Assembly: GCA_903995115.1 (NCBI GenBank)
Contig: LR877146.1
Location: 496,001-560,000 of the forward strand
Direction of reading: 5' to 3'
From: Angomonas deanei
Taxonomy: Eukaryota > Euglenozoa > Kinetoplastea > Trypanosomatida > Trypanosomatidae
Length of the DNA stretch: 64,000 nt
The first letter of the stretch is position 1; every line of letters starts with the position of its first letter. A model generated the notes under the pieces. That model did not search any database. It was given only the letters and a program-made list of their open reading frames with translations, and was not told the origin of the DNA. Of the stretch, positions 1 to 8,700 are shown piece by piece. The position numbers and the translations under genes are program-made.

Positions 1-275
1 GACGAGTTTCACGTCACGAAGAAGAAGTGGCCGTCTATGTCTATCCCGCGGACGTCCTCGAAGTACAAATCGGAAACGAAAATATTCAAAATTATAATTC
101 TCAAAATCATAATTACAATAATCGTCATTATCCGGTGGTCACGACGGCCCAGCCGGTGTTACTTCCCTATGAGAGGCGTGAGGTGCAGGAGGGGGCGCCG
201 GTAGAGTGTGTCGTGTACGGGGAGGCGCAGTACGTCAAGAATGATGAAAATAATAATGAGAAGGAACCGTACTGA
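1..275 (+). CDS. Small Tyr/Pro/Asn-rich tail protein, 5' end outside window
   Basis: The reading frame enters from the left edge (first full codon at position 3) and stops with TGA at 273-275, so only the C-terminal part is visible. From the Arg-Val-Ser-Arg-His start onward it is almost identical to the tail of the next gene (ends at 959). That identity covers the PADVLEV motif, an Asn/Tyr-rich stretch, PVVTTAQP and the block EGAPVECVVYGEAQYV. The last residues (NNNEKEPY) differ from the neighbour. By comparison with the gene at 1257 the missing N-terminus should be one membrane segment followed by basic residues. The product would then be a small single-pass protein with a cytoplasmic tail, but this is inference. 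Function is unknown and I recognise no domain. Confidence 0.6.
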   Translation, partial: RVSRHEEEVAVYVYPADVLEVQIGNENIQNYNSQNHNYNNRHYPVVTTAQPVLLPYERREVQEGAPVECVVYGEAQYVKNDENNNEKEPY

Positions 276-562
276 TGCAACTATATTAGTATAATGATGT
301 TTTACATTTTAAAAAAAAAAAATCTTATCCAATTGCTGTTCTATTTTTGCTACGTTCGTTTAAAAAAGAAAAAAAAAATTACTTTTTGGTATTATGACGA
401 TAAACAAACAAAACACAATAAATCGAAGAAACTTCCACAAAAACACATTTTCTCTTCTTTTTTTTTTCCTCTTTTAATTATATTATTATTATTATTATTC
501 CTTTAGACACAAAACCCAAATAAAAACACATATTTTTCACAGATTTAAAAAAAAACATAAAA
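276..562. other. Spacer, homopolymer-rich
   Basis: This spacer holds A and T runs and an ATT repeat near 480-500, just before the next gene. It fits a 3' UTR followed by a pyrimidine-rich trans-splicing region. No further gene is seen. Confidence 0.4.
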
Positions 563-959
563 ATGGATTACATTATATTTTTTGCCCTTTTATTTTTCTT
601 TTTTTTACTTTTGCCACGGTCTCTCCGACGTCGACGAAAACAATGAAACGACTAATAATAATAATAATAATAATAATAATCATAACAGACGAGTTTCACG
701 TCACGAAGAAGAAGTGGCCGTCTATGTCTATCCCGCGGACGTCCTCGAAGTACAAATCGGAAATGAAAATATTCAAAATTATAATTCTCAAAATCATAAT
801 TACAATAATCGTCATTATCCTGTGGTCACGACGGCCCAGCCGGTGTTGCTTCCCTATGAGAGGCGTGAGGTGCAGGAGGGGGCGCCGGTAGAGTGTGTCG
901 TGTACGGGGAGGCACAGTACGTCATGAATGATGAAAATACTATTGAAAATCTTTTTTAG
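563..959 (+). CDS. Small single-pass membrane protein, Asn/Tyr-rich tail, frame break near 640
   Basis: The ATG at 563 opens a frame that encodes a hydrophobic stretch (IIFFALLFFFFLLL) and then an Arg-rich RSLRRRR segment. This is the same order as in the gene at 1257, where a membrane helix is followed by CCCCRRR. That frame stops at 644-646. The long tail up to 959 is read in another frame and contains an Asn run, then PADVLEV, PVVTTAQP and EGAPVECVVYGEAQYV. The switch lies in the A-rich stretch at about 634-646. The downstream frame alone has no ATG start that makes sense. I read this as one gene with a single indel, either real or a consensus error. Function is unknown; a cell-surface or endomembrane role is only a guess from the helix. 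Confidence 0.5.
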
Positions 960-1256
960 AGACGAAAAAAAAAACGAATCACAAAAAAACGCAAACATAA
1001 ACATTTATTTTTCACTTAAGTTCTTTTTTTTTTTTTTTTGGCTCAGTTTATTTTATTTTCTTCTTTTTTTCACCTTTTATGGGTGCGTACACGAAAAAAA
1101 AAAAAACTGTGTTTTGAATAGAAAAAGAGAAATGATTGAGATCACACTATCATCAATACATAAAACGCATTTCTTTTTTCCCTCTCCTTACACTTTTTTT
1201 TTCGTTAGATTATTTATATTTTCTTTCTTCATTCAAAAAAAAAAAAAAAAGTCCTC

Positions 1257-1664
1257 ATGCTCGCCGTCCTTCTTGCTCTATTGCTCGGTGCTCTCATTGT
1301 GACCGCTTTTGTCATTCTCATTGCGTGTTGTTGTTGTCGTCGTCGAGATGAACCAAAAAAAAGAAGACCACAAACCCATGAACACAACAATCATCATCAG
1401 AATCCTTATCCAGAGGGAGGCCGACACGCGGTGGCCGCGGATGTGGTGGAAGTCTACGTCGACGACAATCATCAAAATAATAATAATCATCCTTATTATT
1501 ATTATCCACCGGTTACCCCCATGCCGGCCTACCCTCCCTCTGCCGAGGTACCGCAGGAGGGCTGTCCGGTAGAGAAGATTATTTACGGAGAGGCAGCCTA
1601 CTACACGGAGAAGGATGAAACGAACAACAATAATCAGCATAATAATAATAATACTCCTTTTTGA
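1257..1664 (+). CDS. Small single-pass membrane protein with Cys-Arg juxtamembrane motif
   Basis: This 135-residue product is the only intact member of the trio at the left end. Residues 2-24 form one hydrophobic helix (LAVLLALLLGALIVTAFVIL) followed directly by CCCCRRR, a typical place for palmitoylation and for a cytoplasmic positive-inside boundary. The tail is His/Asn/Tyr/Pro-rich, with ADVVEVYV, YYYYPPVTP and the block EGCPVEKIIYGEAAYY. These align with the two upstream genes, so the three are paralogues. The tail ends in Asn runs encoded by AAT. The start is the first ATG, just after a long A run. I know no named family. A short membrane anchor exposing a Tyr/Pro-rich tail could recruit partners, but nothing here proves it. 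Confidence 0.65.
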   Translation: MLAVLLALLLGALIVTAFVILIACCCCRRRDEPKKRRPQTHEHNNHHQNPYPEGGRHAVAADVVEVYVDDNHQNNNNHPYYYYPPVTPMPAYPPSAEVPQEGCPVEKIIYGEAAYYTEKDETNNNNQHNNNNTPF

Positions 1665-2046
1665 TAAGATAATGTGAAACTACTTGTTTCTTTTTCTTTT
1701 CAATACGAGTTTTTTTTCCCGTCAGTGTTGTTCGGAAGATTGCCTTTTTTTCCCCCACTTTTTGTGGAAATAATAGAAAACTGTACCGCCTCTTTTCTTC
1801 TTTTTTTAGTATTACTATTATATGTATACGATACTCTATGTTTCCCTTTTTTTTTGTTCATATTAGTTTCGCTGACGCTTTATTTTGTGATGATTTTATT
1901 GTTTGCTTTTCAGCTACAGGTTGGCTTTTCTCTTGTATTTTGTACCACAGCTTTCGTGTCTCTTTACGTTCTTCTTTCTCTGTGGTCACCCGTTTACCGA
2001 ACCGTAAAACTTTCCACAAGTACCACATTCTTCTTTTTTTATTGAA
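1665..2046. promoter_or_regulatory. Spacer with conserved polypyrimidine/CTACAG acceptor of gene A
   Basis: The spacer is T-rich and contains a gene-family-specific 5' flank that recurs before genes B, C and E. The TTTGCTTTTCAGCTACAG stretch ends with AG at 1918-1919, and ACCGTAAAACTTTCC lies close to the ATG. A spliced-leader acceptor at or near the AG would give a leader of about 130 nt. The first part (1640-1800) is also similar to 8700-8890. Confidence 0.4.
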
Positions 2047-3477
2047 ATGAGTGATACTGTTCCCGCCGCGTTCCTCTCCCAGTGGATCGCCCTACAGCAG
2101 CAAGTCACGGAGGGTGCTATTGAGCGGTCGGAGCTAAGAGGGGAAATTAGACATCTGCAAGAAAGGAACGATGCGTTAAAACGAGAGAACGACGAGCAAA
2201 AAGAAAAACCTTCGTTGTTAAAACAAGATTACACCGAACTGACGAAGAAATACACGGAGCTACAAAATGAACAAACGGAACTGCAAGCCGTGAATGATGC
2301 GTTAAAGCGAGAGAACGAGGAGCTAAAGGAAGAGAATTACGATATCCAGGAAGAGATGAAGGGCATCTCCGAAAGTCAGAAAAATGAGTTGGAGGAGGCA
2401 GAAAAGAAGATCAACGAATTAACGCAAGCAAAAACGGAGAGCGCAGTATTGGAGGCGAAGCGCAACGCTCTACTCGACAAATATTTCAATCTTTCCACCT
2501 GCCAGTGTGACCTCATCGGGCTGTACAAGTACTGCAAGGTCTATCGTGTCCCGGAAGATGTGCGGCTGATCGTGCTGGCCGAGGATACCCGTAAGGAACT
2601 GACGCTACCGGACACACTCAAGAACGACGTGTGCGGTGGCAGCGTGAGAGAGTTTCTGGAGTGGATGGTGGTACCTCTGCCAGAGCTGAAGACTGTCATA
2701 GGGAATCATGATATAGCGGCTCACTTCTATGTACAATACAAGAAGGGTATTGTTCCTTTACCCTTGTTGAAGTCCTTCCGCGCGGGGTATGGTAACAAAA
2801 GGCAGTACAACTTTACGGAGGAGGACCTCCTCACCGTCACCGCCGTTGGGACGTGTCTAGAATATTTCACCACGGTCTTGCCTCTCCTAGGTGGGGTGAC
2901 GAGTGTGAACTTCCCTTATATAGGGCGGTACACGCTACCCGAGGACCGTCACACCATGATTGGGGGCGGAAGCGTGGGAGAGTTGCTTACGGCTGTGGTG
3001 GACCTGCTGCCGGAGCCGAAGGATATTAAGGGTTTCTACGGGGGCCTTGATGAGTACTATCTCGCCTATAAGGTTGGGGACATTTCCCACGACGTACTGA
3101 AAGCGGTTTGTGAGGAGCGGGGCCACGATGAGCTGCTCGTGGGCACCTCACGGCAACTGTCTGCTGGTATATCACTAGGAGGCTACTGTAAGGTTATGTT
3201 ACCGCTCTTACCAACCGTCTATCGTATTCTTGTAGGAGGGAAGGTAGATAACATCAACTGGTGTGCCGCACTGCCGGAAAGGATTACGATTGTGAACGTC
3301 CCCAGTTGTACTGCTATTAAGGATTTCACCCCACTGTTAGCCATGAAGGGATTGCGCCAGGTGGATTATAATGAGAGCACTAATCGGTCATTTAAAACTA
3401 TAATCGGTCTATTGAAGAAGAAAGGCGTGTCAGTGAATAGTGTAGTTGACCGATCCGGACCATTACGACTACCATAA
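2047..3477 (+). CDS. Coiled-coil/leucine-rich-like tandem family protein, copy A
   Basis: This is the most complete intact member of the five-gene family (476 aa). After a short MSDTVPAAFLSQWIALQQQV start, residues of about 20-145 are charged heptad-like sequence rich in Glu, Lys, Leu and Asn, a clear coiled coil. A globular part follows from STCQCDLIGLYKYCKVYRV to the end. It contains about five imperfect units with the pattern GGSV-EFL---V-PLPELK or CLEYFTTVLPLL-GV, spaced about 50-75 residues, which resemble leucine-rich repeats. There is no signal peptide or membrane helix. The stop used by its paralogues is absent, so about 10 extra residues (ending GPLRLP) run into the conserved 3' element. 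A scaffold or interaction protein is likely; the function is unknown. Confidence 0.75.
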   Translation: MSDTVPAAFLSQWIALQQQVTEGAIERSELRGEIRHLQERNDALKRENDEQKEKPSLLKQDYTELTKKYTELQNEQTELQAVNDALKRENEELKEENYDIQEEMKGISESQKNELEEAEKKINELTQAKTESAVLEAKRNALLDKYFNLSTCQCDLIGLYKYCKVYRVPEDVRLIVLAEDTRKELTLPDTLKNDVCGGSVREFLEWMVVPLPELKTVIGNHDIAAHFYVQYKKGIVPLPLLKSFRAGYGNKRQYNFTEEDLLTVTAVGTCLEYFTTVLPLLGGVTSVNFPYIGRYTLPEDRHTMIGGGSVGELLTAVVDLLPEPKDIKGFYGGLDEYYLAYKVGDISHDVLKAVCEERGHDELLVGTSRQLSAGISLGGYCKVMLPLLPTVYRILVGGKVDNINWCAALPERITIVNVPSCTAIKDFTPLLAMKGLRQVDYNESTNRSFKTIIGLLKKKGVSVNSVVDRSGPLRLP

Positions 3478-3560
3478 AGAATGGACAGATACGTTGTGAC
3501 GGATACATGAAACCCAGATACCGTCCCACGGTATTCAACGTACGGAGTAAACTCATTTTA
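3448..3560 (+). repeat. Conserved 3' flanking element of the coiled-coil family, copy A
   Basis: About 110 nt are shared with the flanks of genes B, C and, in part, E. Landmarks are ACGACTACCATAAAGAATGGACAG and GTATTCAAC followed by GGAGTAAACTCA. Copy A holds a perfect inverted repeat, ATACCGTCCCACGGTAT, at 3518-3534. In B and C the same stem has one mismatch. It could be a 3' UTR control or processing element, or simply flank carried along in tandem duplication. Confidence 0.5.
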
Positions 3561-3800
3561 GACATTAGTGGTTTTTCCCTTTTCTTTTCTTTTTTTGCCA
3601 TATTAGTTTTGCTGCCGCTTTATGTTATGACGACCTTATTGTTTGCTTTTCGGCTACAGGTTGGCCTTTCTCTTGTGTTTTGCAGAGCTGCTTACTTGTC
3701 TCTTTACGTTCCTGTCTCTCTCTGTGATCATTTGTTAACTCAACTGTAAACCTTACTTGAGGTATCACATTCTTCTACTTTAAAAAAACAAAAACCCGAG
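3478..3800. promoter_or_regulatory. Spacer with family 5' flank of gene B
   Basis: After the 3' element, a T-rich 5' flank resembles that of gene A. A putative splice acceptor, TTTTCGGCTACAG, has its AG at 3658-3659. No other gene is seen. Confidence 0.35.
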
Positions 3801-5181
3801 ATGAGTGATACTGTTTCCGCCGCGTTCTTCGCTCAGTGGATCGCCCTACAGCAGCAAGTCACGGAGGGTGCCATTGAGCGGTCGGAGCTAAGAGGGGAAA
3901 TTAGACTTCTGCAAGAAAGGAACAATGAGTTAAAACGAGAGAACGACGAGCAAAAAGGAAAACCTTCGTTTTTAAAACAAGATTACACCGAACTGACGAA
4001 GAAATACACGGAGCTACAAAATGAACAAACGGAACTGCAAACGACGAATGATGCGTTAAAGCGAGAGAACGACAAGTTAAAGGAGGAGAATCATGATATT
4101 CAGAAGGAGATGAAGGGCATCTCCGAAAGGCAGAAAAATGAGTTGGAGGAGGCGGAAAAGAAGATCAACGAATTAACGCAAGCAAAAACGGAGAGCGCAG
4201 TATTGGAGGCGAAGCGAAACGCTCTACTCGACAAATATTTCAATCTTTCCACCTGCCAGTGTGACCTCATCGGGCTCTTCAACTACTGCAAAGTCTACCG
4301 CGTCCCAGAGAATGTGCGGCGGAGCGTGCTGGCCGACGATACCCGTGAGGAGCTGACGCTACCGGACACACTCAAGAACGACGTGTGCGGTGGCAGCGTG
4401 GGACAGTTCCTGGAGTGGATGGTGGTACCTCTCCCAGAGCTGAAGACCATCATAGGGAATTATGATATAGCGGCTCACTTCTATGTACAGTACAAGAAGG
4501 GTATTGTTCCTTTACCCTTGTTGAAGTCCTTCCGCGCGGGGTATGGTAACAAAAGGGAGTACAACTTTACAAAGGAGTCCCTCCTCACCGTCACCGCCGT
4601 TGGGACGTGCCTAGAGTATTTCACCACGGTCTTGCCTCTCCTACCCGGTGTGAGGTGGGTGAATTTCCCGAATCTGGGGCAGTACACGCTACCCGAGGAC
4701 CGCCGCACCATGATTGGGGGCGGCAGCGTGGGAGAGTTCCTTACGACGGTCGTGGACCTGCTGTCGGAGCCCAAGAGCGTGAAAGGTTTCTACGAGCACG
4801 TTGAGGACTACCATATCGCCTATAAGGCCGGGGATATTTCTCACGACGTACTGAGAGCGGTTTGGGAGGAGAGGCGCCACGAACCGGCAAATTCTGCTGG
4901 TTGTTCGCCAAGAGACTTCTTGTGAGGTTATGTTACCGCTCTTCCCAAACGTGTATCGTACTCTTGTAGGAGAGGAGGTAGACACGAATGACTGGTGTGC
5001 CACACTGCCGGAGAGGATTACGGAGGTGGACGTCAAGAATTGTACGGCTATTGAGGATTTCACCCCACTGTTGGCCATGAAGGGATTGCGCCAGGTGGAT
5101 TATGATAGCGGCACCAATCGGTCATTTCAGTCCATTATAGACCAATTGAAGAATAAAGGCGTGACAGTGAAGGAGTGGTGA
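3801..5181 (+). pseudogene. Coiled-coil/leucine-rich-like family, copy B, frame broken near 4885
   Basis: The first 374 codons (3801-4925) match gene A closely through the coiled coil and most of the repeat units. After DVLRAVWEERRHE the sequence departs from the paralogues, and a short stretch present in A at about 3120-3180 is altered or lost. The frame ends at 4925. The last family block (MLPLFPNVYRTLVGEEV to KNKGVTVKEW) continues in another frame at 4930-5181 and is well preserved. The N-terminal part could still be made as a 374-residue protein lacking the last repeat. The good preservation downstream suggests a recent break or a consensus error rather than an old relic. Confidence 0.65.
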
Positions 5182-5511
5182 TTGTTACCACGGTGAGACG
5201 TGTGTGGTCCACCCAGTACGACTACAATAAGGAACGGACAGCTGTAGTGTGACCCTGGTGTAGGAGCCAGATACCGTTCCACCGTATTCAACAAACGGAG
5301 TAAACTCACTATTGGAATGAACACTTTCTTTGACGCTTTACTTCATTGTTATCGTAGTGTTCTCTTTTCACCTACAGAGTGGTTTTTTCCCCTGTTTGTA
5401 GAACAACTTTCTTATCTGGGTTTGTTTTTAATCTTCTCTCTCGGCATTCACTTACCGAACAGTAAAACTTACCTCAAGTACCACAATTTTCTTGTTCCTT
5501 TAATAGTTGAT
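5182..5511. promoter_or_regulatory. Spacer: 3' element of B and 5' flank of C
   Basis: Positions 5186-5306 repeat the family 3' element (CAGTACGACTACAATAAGGA through GTATTCAAC). After it, TCTCTTTTCACCTACAG has its AG at 5376-5377, the likely splice acceptor of gene C. An open frame joins this flank to gene C from an ATG at 5317. The flank is nevertheless homologous to untranslated flanks of the other copies, so I do not include it in the protein. Confidence 0.4.
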
Positions 5512-6777
5512 ATGAGTGATGCTGTTCCCGCCGCCTTCCTCACCCAGTGGATCGCCCTGCAGCAGCAAGTCACGGAGGGTGCCATCGCGCGGACCGCTCT
5601 GGAAGGGGAAATTAAACGGCTACAAATGTTGGTCGACCTGTTAAAACGAGAGAACGACGAGCTAAAGGAGGAGAAACACAACTACGCGGAAGAGATGAAT
5701 ACTGTTTTCAAAAGACAGAAAAGTGAATTGGAGAAGGCGGAAAAGAAAATAAACGATATAATGCAAGCAAAAATGGATAGCATCAGTTTTAAGGCGGAGC
5801 GCAACGCTCTACTCGACAAATATTACGACCTTTCCACCTGCGAGTGCGACCTCATCGGGCTGTACAAGTACTGTAAGGTCTATCGTGTCCCAGAGGACGT
5901 GCGGCGGAGCGTGCTGGCGGCCGATACCCGTAAGGAACTGACGCTGCCGGCCACGCTGGAGGAGGACATACGCGGTGGCAGCGTGAGAGAGTTCCTGGAG
6001 TGGATGGTGGTACCTCTCCCAGGGCTGAAGACCATCACCGGATTGTTTGATAGCGTGGAAAGTTGCTATGTACAGTACAAGAAGGGTATTGTTCCTTTAC
6101 CCGTCTTACAGTCGTACTGTAAAGATTATGGTGACAAAGGGCAGTACAACTTCACGAAGGAGGACCTCCTCACCGTCACCGCCGTTGGGACGTGTCTAGA
6201 GTATTTCACCACGGTCTTGCCTCTCCTAGGTGGGGTGACGTTCCTCGATAAGGGGCGGTACACGCTACCCGAGGACCGTCGCACCATGATTGGGGGCGGC
6301 AGCGTCGGAGAGTTCCTTACGACGGTCGTGGACCTGCTGCCGGAGCCGAAGCATGTTGAGGGTTTCTACAAGTACCTTTATGAGTACTATCTCGCCTATA
6401 AGGCCGGAGATATTTCCCACGACGTACTGAAAGTGTTTTGTTATGAAGAGGACGACAATGAGCTGTTCGTGGGCTCCTCACGGCACCTCTCTGCTGGTAT
6501 ACCGCTAGGAGACTATTGCAAGGTTATGTTACCGCTCTTCCCACGTGTCACTTGTATTGAGGTGGGAGAGAAGGTAGATAACATCGACTGGTGTGCCACA
6601 CTGCCGGAAAGGATTACGGAGGTGAACGTCACGGTTTGTACTGCTATTAAGGATTTCACCCCACTGTTGGCCATGAAGGGATTGCGCCAGGTGGACTATG
6701 ATAGCGGCACCAATCGGTCATTTCAGTCCATTATAGACCAATTGAAGAATAAAGGTGTGTCAATGAAAGAGTGCTGA
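5512..6777 (+). CDS. Coiled-coil/leucine-rich-like family protein, copy C
   Basis: An intact member of 421 residues, starting at the MSDAVPAAFLTQW that all copies share. An upstream in-frame ATG at 5317 would add 65 mostly hydrophobic residues, but that stretch corresponds to the 5' flank in the other genes. The coiled coil is shorter than in A (about residues 15-95): the TELTKKYTELQNEQTEL segment is missing. The globular part has the same units, with a distinctive TGLFDSVESCYVQYKKG segment. That segment reappears in gene E, which points to exchange between copies. The protein ends at KNKGVSMKEC, where the family normally stops. No enzyme motif is visible. It probably works as a protein-interaction module of unknown partner. 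Confidence 0.75.
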   Translation: MSDAVPAAFLTQWIALQQQVTEGAIARTALEGEIKRLQMLVDLLKRENDELKEEKHNYAEEMNTVFKRQKSELEKAEKKINDIMQAKMDSISFKAERNALLDKYYDLSTCECDLIGLYKYCKVYRVPEDVRRSVLAADTRKELTLPATLEEDIRGGSVREFLEWMVVPLPGLKTITGLFDSVESCYVQYKKGIVPLPVLQSYCKDYGDKGQYNFTKEDLLTVTAVGTCLEYFTTVLPLLGGVTFLDKGRYTLPEDRRTMIGGGSVGEFLTTVVDLLPEPKHVEGFYKYLYEYYLAYKAGDISHDVLKVFCYEEDDNELFVGSSRHLSAGIPLGDYCKVMLPLFPRVTCIEVGEKVDNIDWCATLPERITEVNVTVCTAIKDFTPLLAMKGLRQVDYDSGTNRSFQSIIDQLKNKGVSMKEC

Positions 6778-7183
6778 TTGTTACCACAGTGAGACGTGTG
6801 TGGTCCATCCCGCCCGCCCAGTACGACTACAATAAGGAATGGACAGAGTTCGTGCGACCCTGGTGTATGAGCCAGATACCGTTCCACCGTATTCAACATA
6901 GGGAGTAAACTCACTATTGGAATGAATAGTTTCTTTGACGCTTTACTTCATTATTATCTTATTGTTTTCTTTTCGGCTTCGAGGTTTCTTTTTTTTTTTT
7001 CGGCTTCGAGGTTTCTTTTTCTTTCTTTCTTTTTCCCCTTTTGTACGGCCGCTTACTTGTTTATGTGTACTTTTGACCATTACGCCCCATCTCTCTCCGT
7101 ACTTCTATTCACCTAGTTACCGAACCGTCCAACTTGCCCCAAGTACTATACTTTATATTTTTATTGTTCTATTTCTTATCGAG
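6778..7183. promoter_or_regulatory. Spacer: 3' element of C and 5' flank of D with local duplication
   Basis: The family 3' element lies at about 6790-6912. The 5' flank of D carries a short tandem duplication of the unit TTTCGGCTTCGAGGTTTC at about 6971-7017, at the place where the other copies have the CTACAG acceptor. The duplication therefore changes the putative splice-acceptor region of D. Confidence 0.35.
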
Positions 7184-8143
7184 ATGAGTGACACTGTTCC
7201 CGCCGCCTTCTTCGCTCAGTGGACCGCCCTGCAGCAGCAAGTCACGGAGGGTGCCATGGAGCGGTCGGAGCTAAAACAGGAAATTAGACTTCTGCAAGAA
7301 AGGAACAATGCGTTAAAACGAGAGATCGGGGAGCTAAAAGAAGAGAAACACAACTACGGGGCAGAGATGAATACTATTTTTGAAAGACAGAAAAATGAGT
7401 TGGAGGAGGCGTTGAAGGATATCGCGAGGCTGAGGAAGGAGCACTCCGACTACGAGAGAGAGATGACGGCGACCATCAAGAAGATTCAACAGGAGCTGGG
7501 TGACGCGCTAAAGGTGGAGCGCAACACTCTACTTGACAAGTATTACGACCTTTCCACCTGTCAGTGCGACCTCATCGGGCTGTACAAGTACTGCAAGGTC
7601 TATCGTGTCCCAGAGGACGTGCGGCGGAGCGTGCTGGCCGAGGATACCCGTAAGGAACTGACGCTGCCGGCCACGCTGGAGGAGGACATACGCGGTGGCA
7701 GCGTGGGACAGTTCCTGGAGTGGATGGTGGTACCTCTCCCAGAGCTGAAGACCATCATAGGGAATTATGATATAGCGGCTCACTTCTATGTACAGTACAA
7801 GAAGGGTAGTATTCCTTTACCCTTGTTGAAGTCCTACTGTAAAGATTATGGTGTTAAAGGGCAGTACAACTTCACGAAGGAGACCCTCCTCACCGTCACC
7901 GCCGTTGGGACGTGTCTAGAGTATTTCACCACGGTCTTGCCTCTCCTAGGTGGGGTGACGAGTGTGGACTTCTCGAATATAGGGCAGTACACGCTACCCG
8001 AGGACCGCCGCACCATGATTGGGGGCGGCAGCGTGGGAGAGTTCCTTACGACGGTCGTGGACCTGCTGCCGGAGCCTAAGTGTGTTAGAGGTTTCTACGA
8101 ATACTATTATGTTTTGACAAGACGCCAAAATGGGAAGAAGTAG
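7184..8143 (+). CDS. Coiled-coil/leucine-rich-like family, copy D, truncated by fusion
   Basis: The gene starts with MSDTVPAAFFAQW and has the E-type coiled coil (LKDIARLRKEHSDYEREMTAT). It keeps the first repeat units up to EPKCVRGFYEYYYV. At about 8110 family similarity ends abruptly and the DNA becomes a copy of the 3' end of homoserine dehydrogenase, entered in the wrong frame. The protein therefore ends after a short foreign tail (LTRRQNGKK), giving 319 residues instead of about 420. The last two repeat units are missing. The frame is otherwise open, so a shortened protein may be made. The start at 7184 is chosen by family comparison; the longer upstream frame from 6935 reads the untranslated flank. 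Confidence 0.65.
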   Translation: MSDTVPAAFFAQWTALQQQVTEGAMERSELKQEIRLLQERNNALKREIGELKEEKHNYGAEMNTIFERQKNELEEALKDIARLRKEHSDYEREMTATIKKIQQELGDALKVERNTLLDKYYDLSTCQCDLIGLYKYCKVYRVPEDVRRSVLAEDTRKELTLPATLEEDIRGGSVGQFLEWMVVPLPELKTIIGNYDIAAHFYVQYKKGSIPLPLLKSYCKDYGVKGQYNFTKETLLTVTAVGTCLEYFTTVLPLLGGVTSVDFSNIGQYTLPEDRRTMIGGGSVGEFLTTVVDLLPEPKCVRGFYEYYYVLTRRQNGKK

Positions 8144-8508
8144 AATTGATTGGGATTGAAACCATTTCACCAGAAATGATAAACACAGCCATGGAGGACG
8201 GCGGAAAGTGCTACCGGCACGTCGCCTGCATTGAAAAGAAAATAATTTCAAATAATAATAATGAAAAGGAAGAAGAAGTGTTGGTGGCCTCCGTCAGACC
8301 GCTGTTGGTGTCGCCCTCGCATGCCTTGTATAATATTAACGGCAGTACCAACGCGGTGGCGGTACACACCGACTACCTATCCTGTGTGACCATGGTCGGC
8401 CCAGGGGCAGGGCGCTACCCCACCGGGTCGGCCATGCTGGAGGACCTGCTGTACATGGAAACGAGAATGTTAGTGAATAATAATAATAATAATAATAATA
8501 TTTACTGA
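8111..8508 (+). pseudogene. Copied 3' end of homoserine dehydrogenase
   Basis: This segment is nearly identical to the end of the intact homoserine dehydrogenase gene (from about 12146), starting in its CFDKMPKWE stretch and running to the last codons. The family frame (MIGIETISPEM to LLYMET) is open from 8146 to 8508 but lacks the NAD-binding and most catalytic residues, so it cannot be an active enzyme. Near the end about 11 nt are missing relative to the parent, and an AAT run follows. An internal AAT run has four units here against two in the parent (SNNNNEKEEE versus SNNEKEEE), so it has changed since the duplication. The junction with gene D at about 8108-8112 has only a TG of possible overlap. 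Confidence 0.8.
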
Positions 8509-8700
8509 ACAAGAGACCAGCCACCGCTCCGAGAGACACACGCGCCCCCAGTCGCCGGCCTCTCCATGGCCAGTGCGGTCCCTGACACGCCGCGTGGGTA
8601 CGGGGGTAGCCATGGACAAACCCTTCATGGAGGAACGAGAGGGAGAGGATGGGGCCTGGCACCGTGCCACACGTCTCCAAGCGAGACTTGGGCGTACCCC
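8509..8700. other. GC-rich orphan segment of unknown origin
   Basis: About 190 nt of GC-rich sequence sit inside an AT-rich spacer, right after the copied homoserine dehydrogenase end. They are unlike anything else in the window. The + strand is open in two frames and the - strand in at least one, with no recognisable protein. A perfect inverted repeat, TGGCACCGTGCCA, lies at 8657-8669. Immediately after, at 8700, the sequence becomes homologous to 1640-2046. It may be a fragment of a third gene captured during the rearrangement. Confidence 0.45.

Noticed and set aside
5317-5511. N-terminal extension of gene C (and similarly of D from 6935, zinc finger 6 from 29732 and the gene at 60108).
   Set aside because: The extra codons read the pyrimidine-rich 5' flank. 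In paralogues the same flank is not open, and all family members share the internal start (MSD, MLSIDVNA or MGNSDS).
8509-8700. Retroposon fragment (ingi, RIME or SIDER type) for the GC-rich segment.
   Set aside because: No poly-A tail, target-site duplication or recognised family sequence could be seen. It is left as unknown origin.
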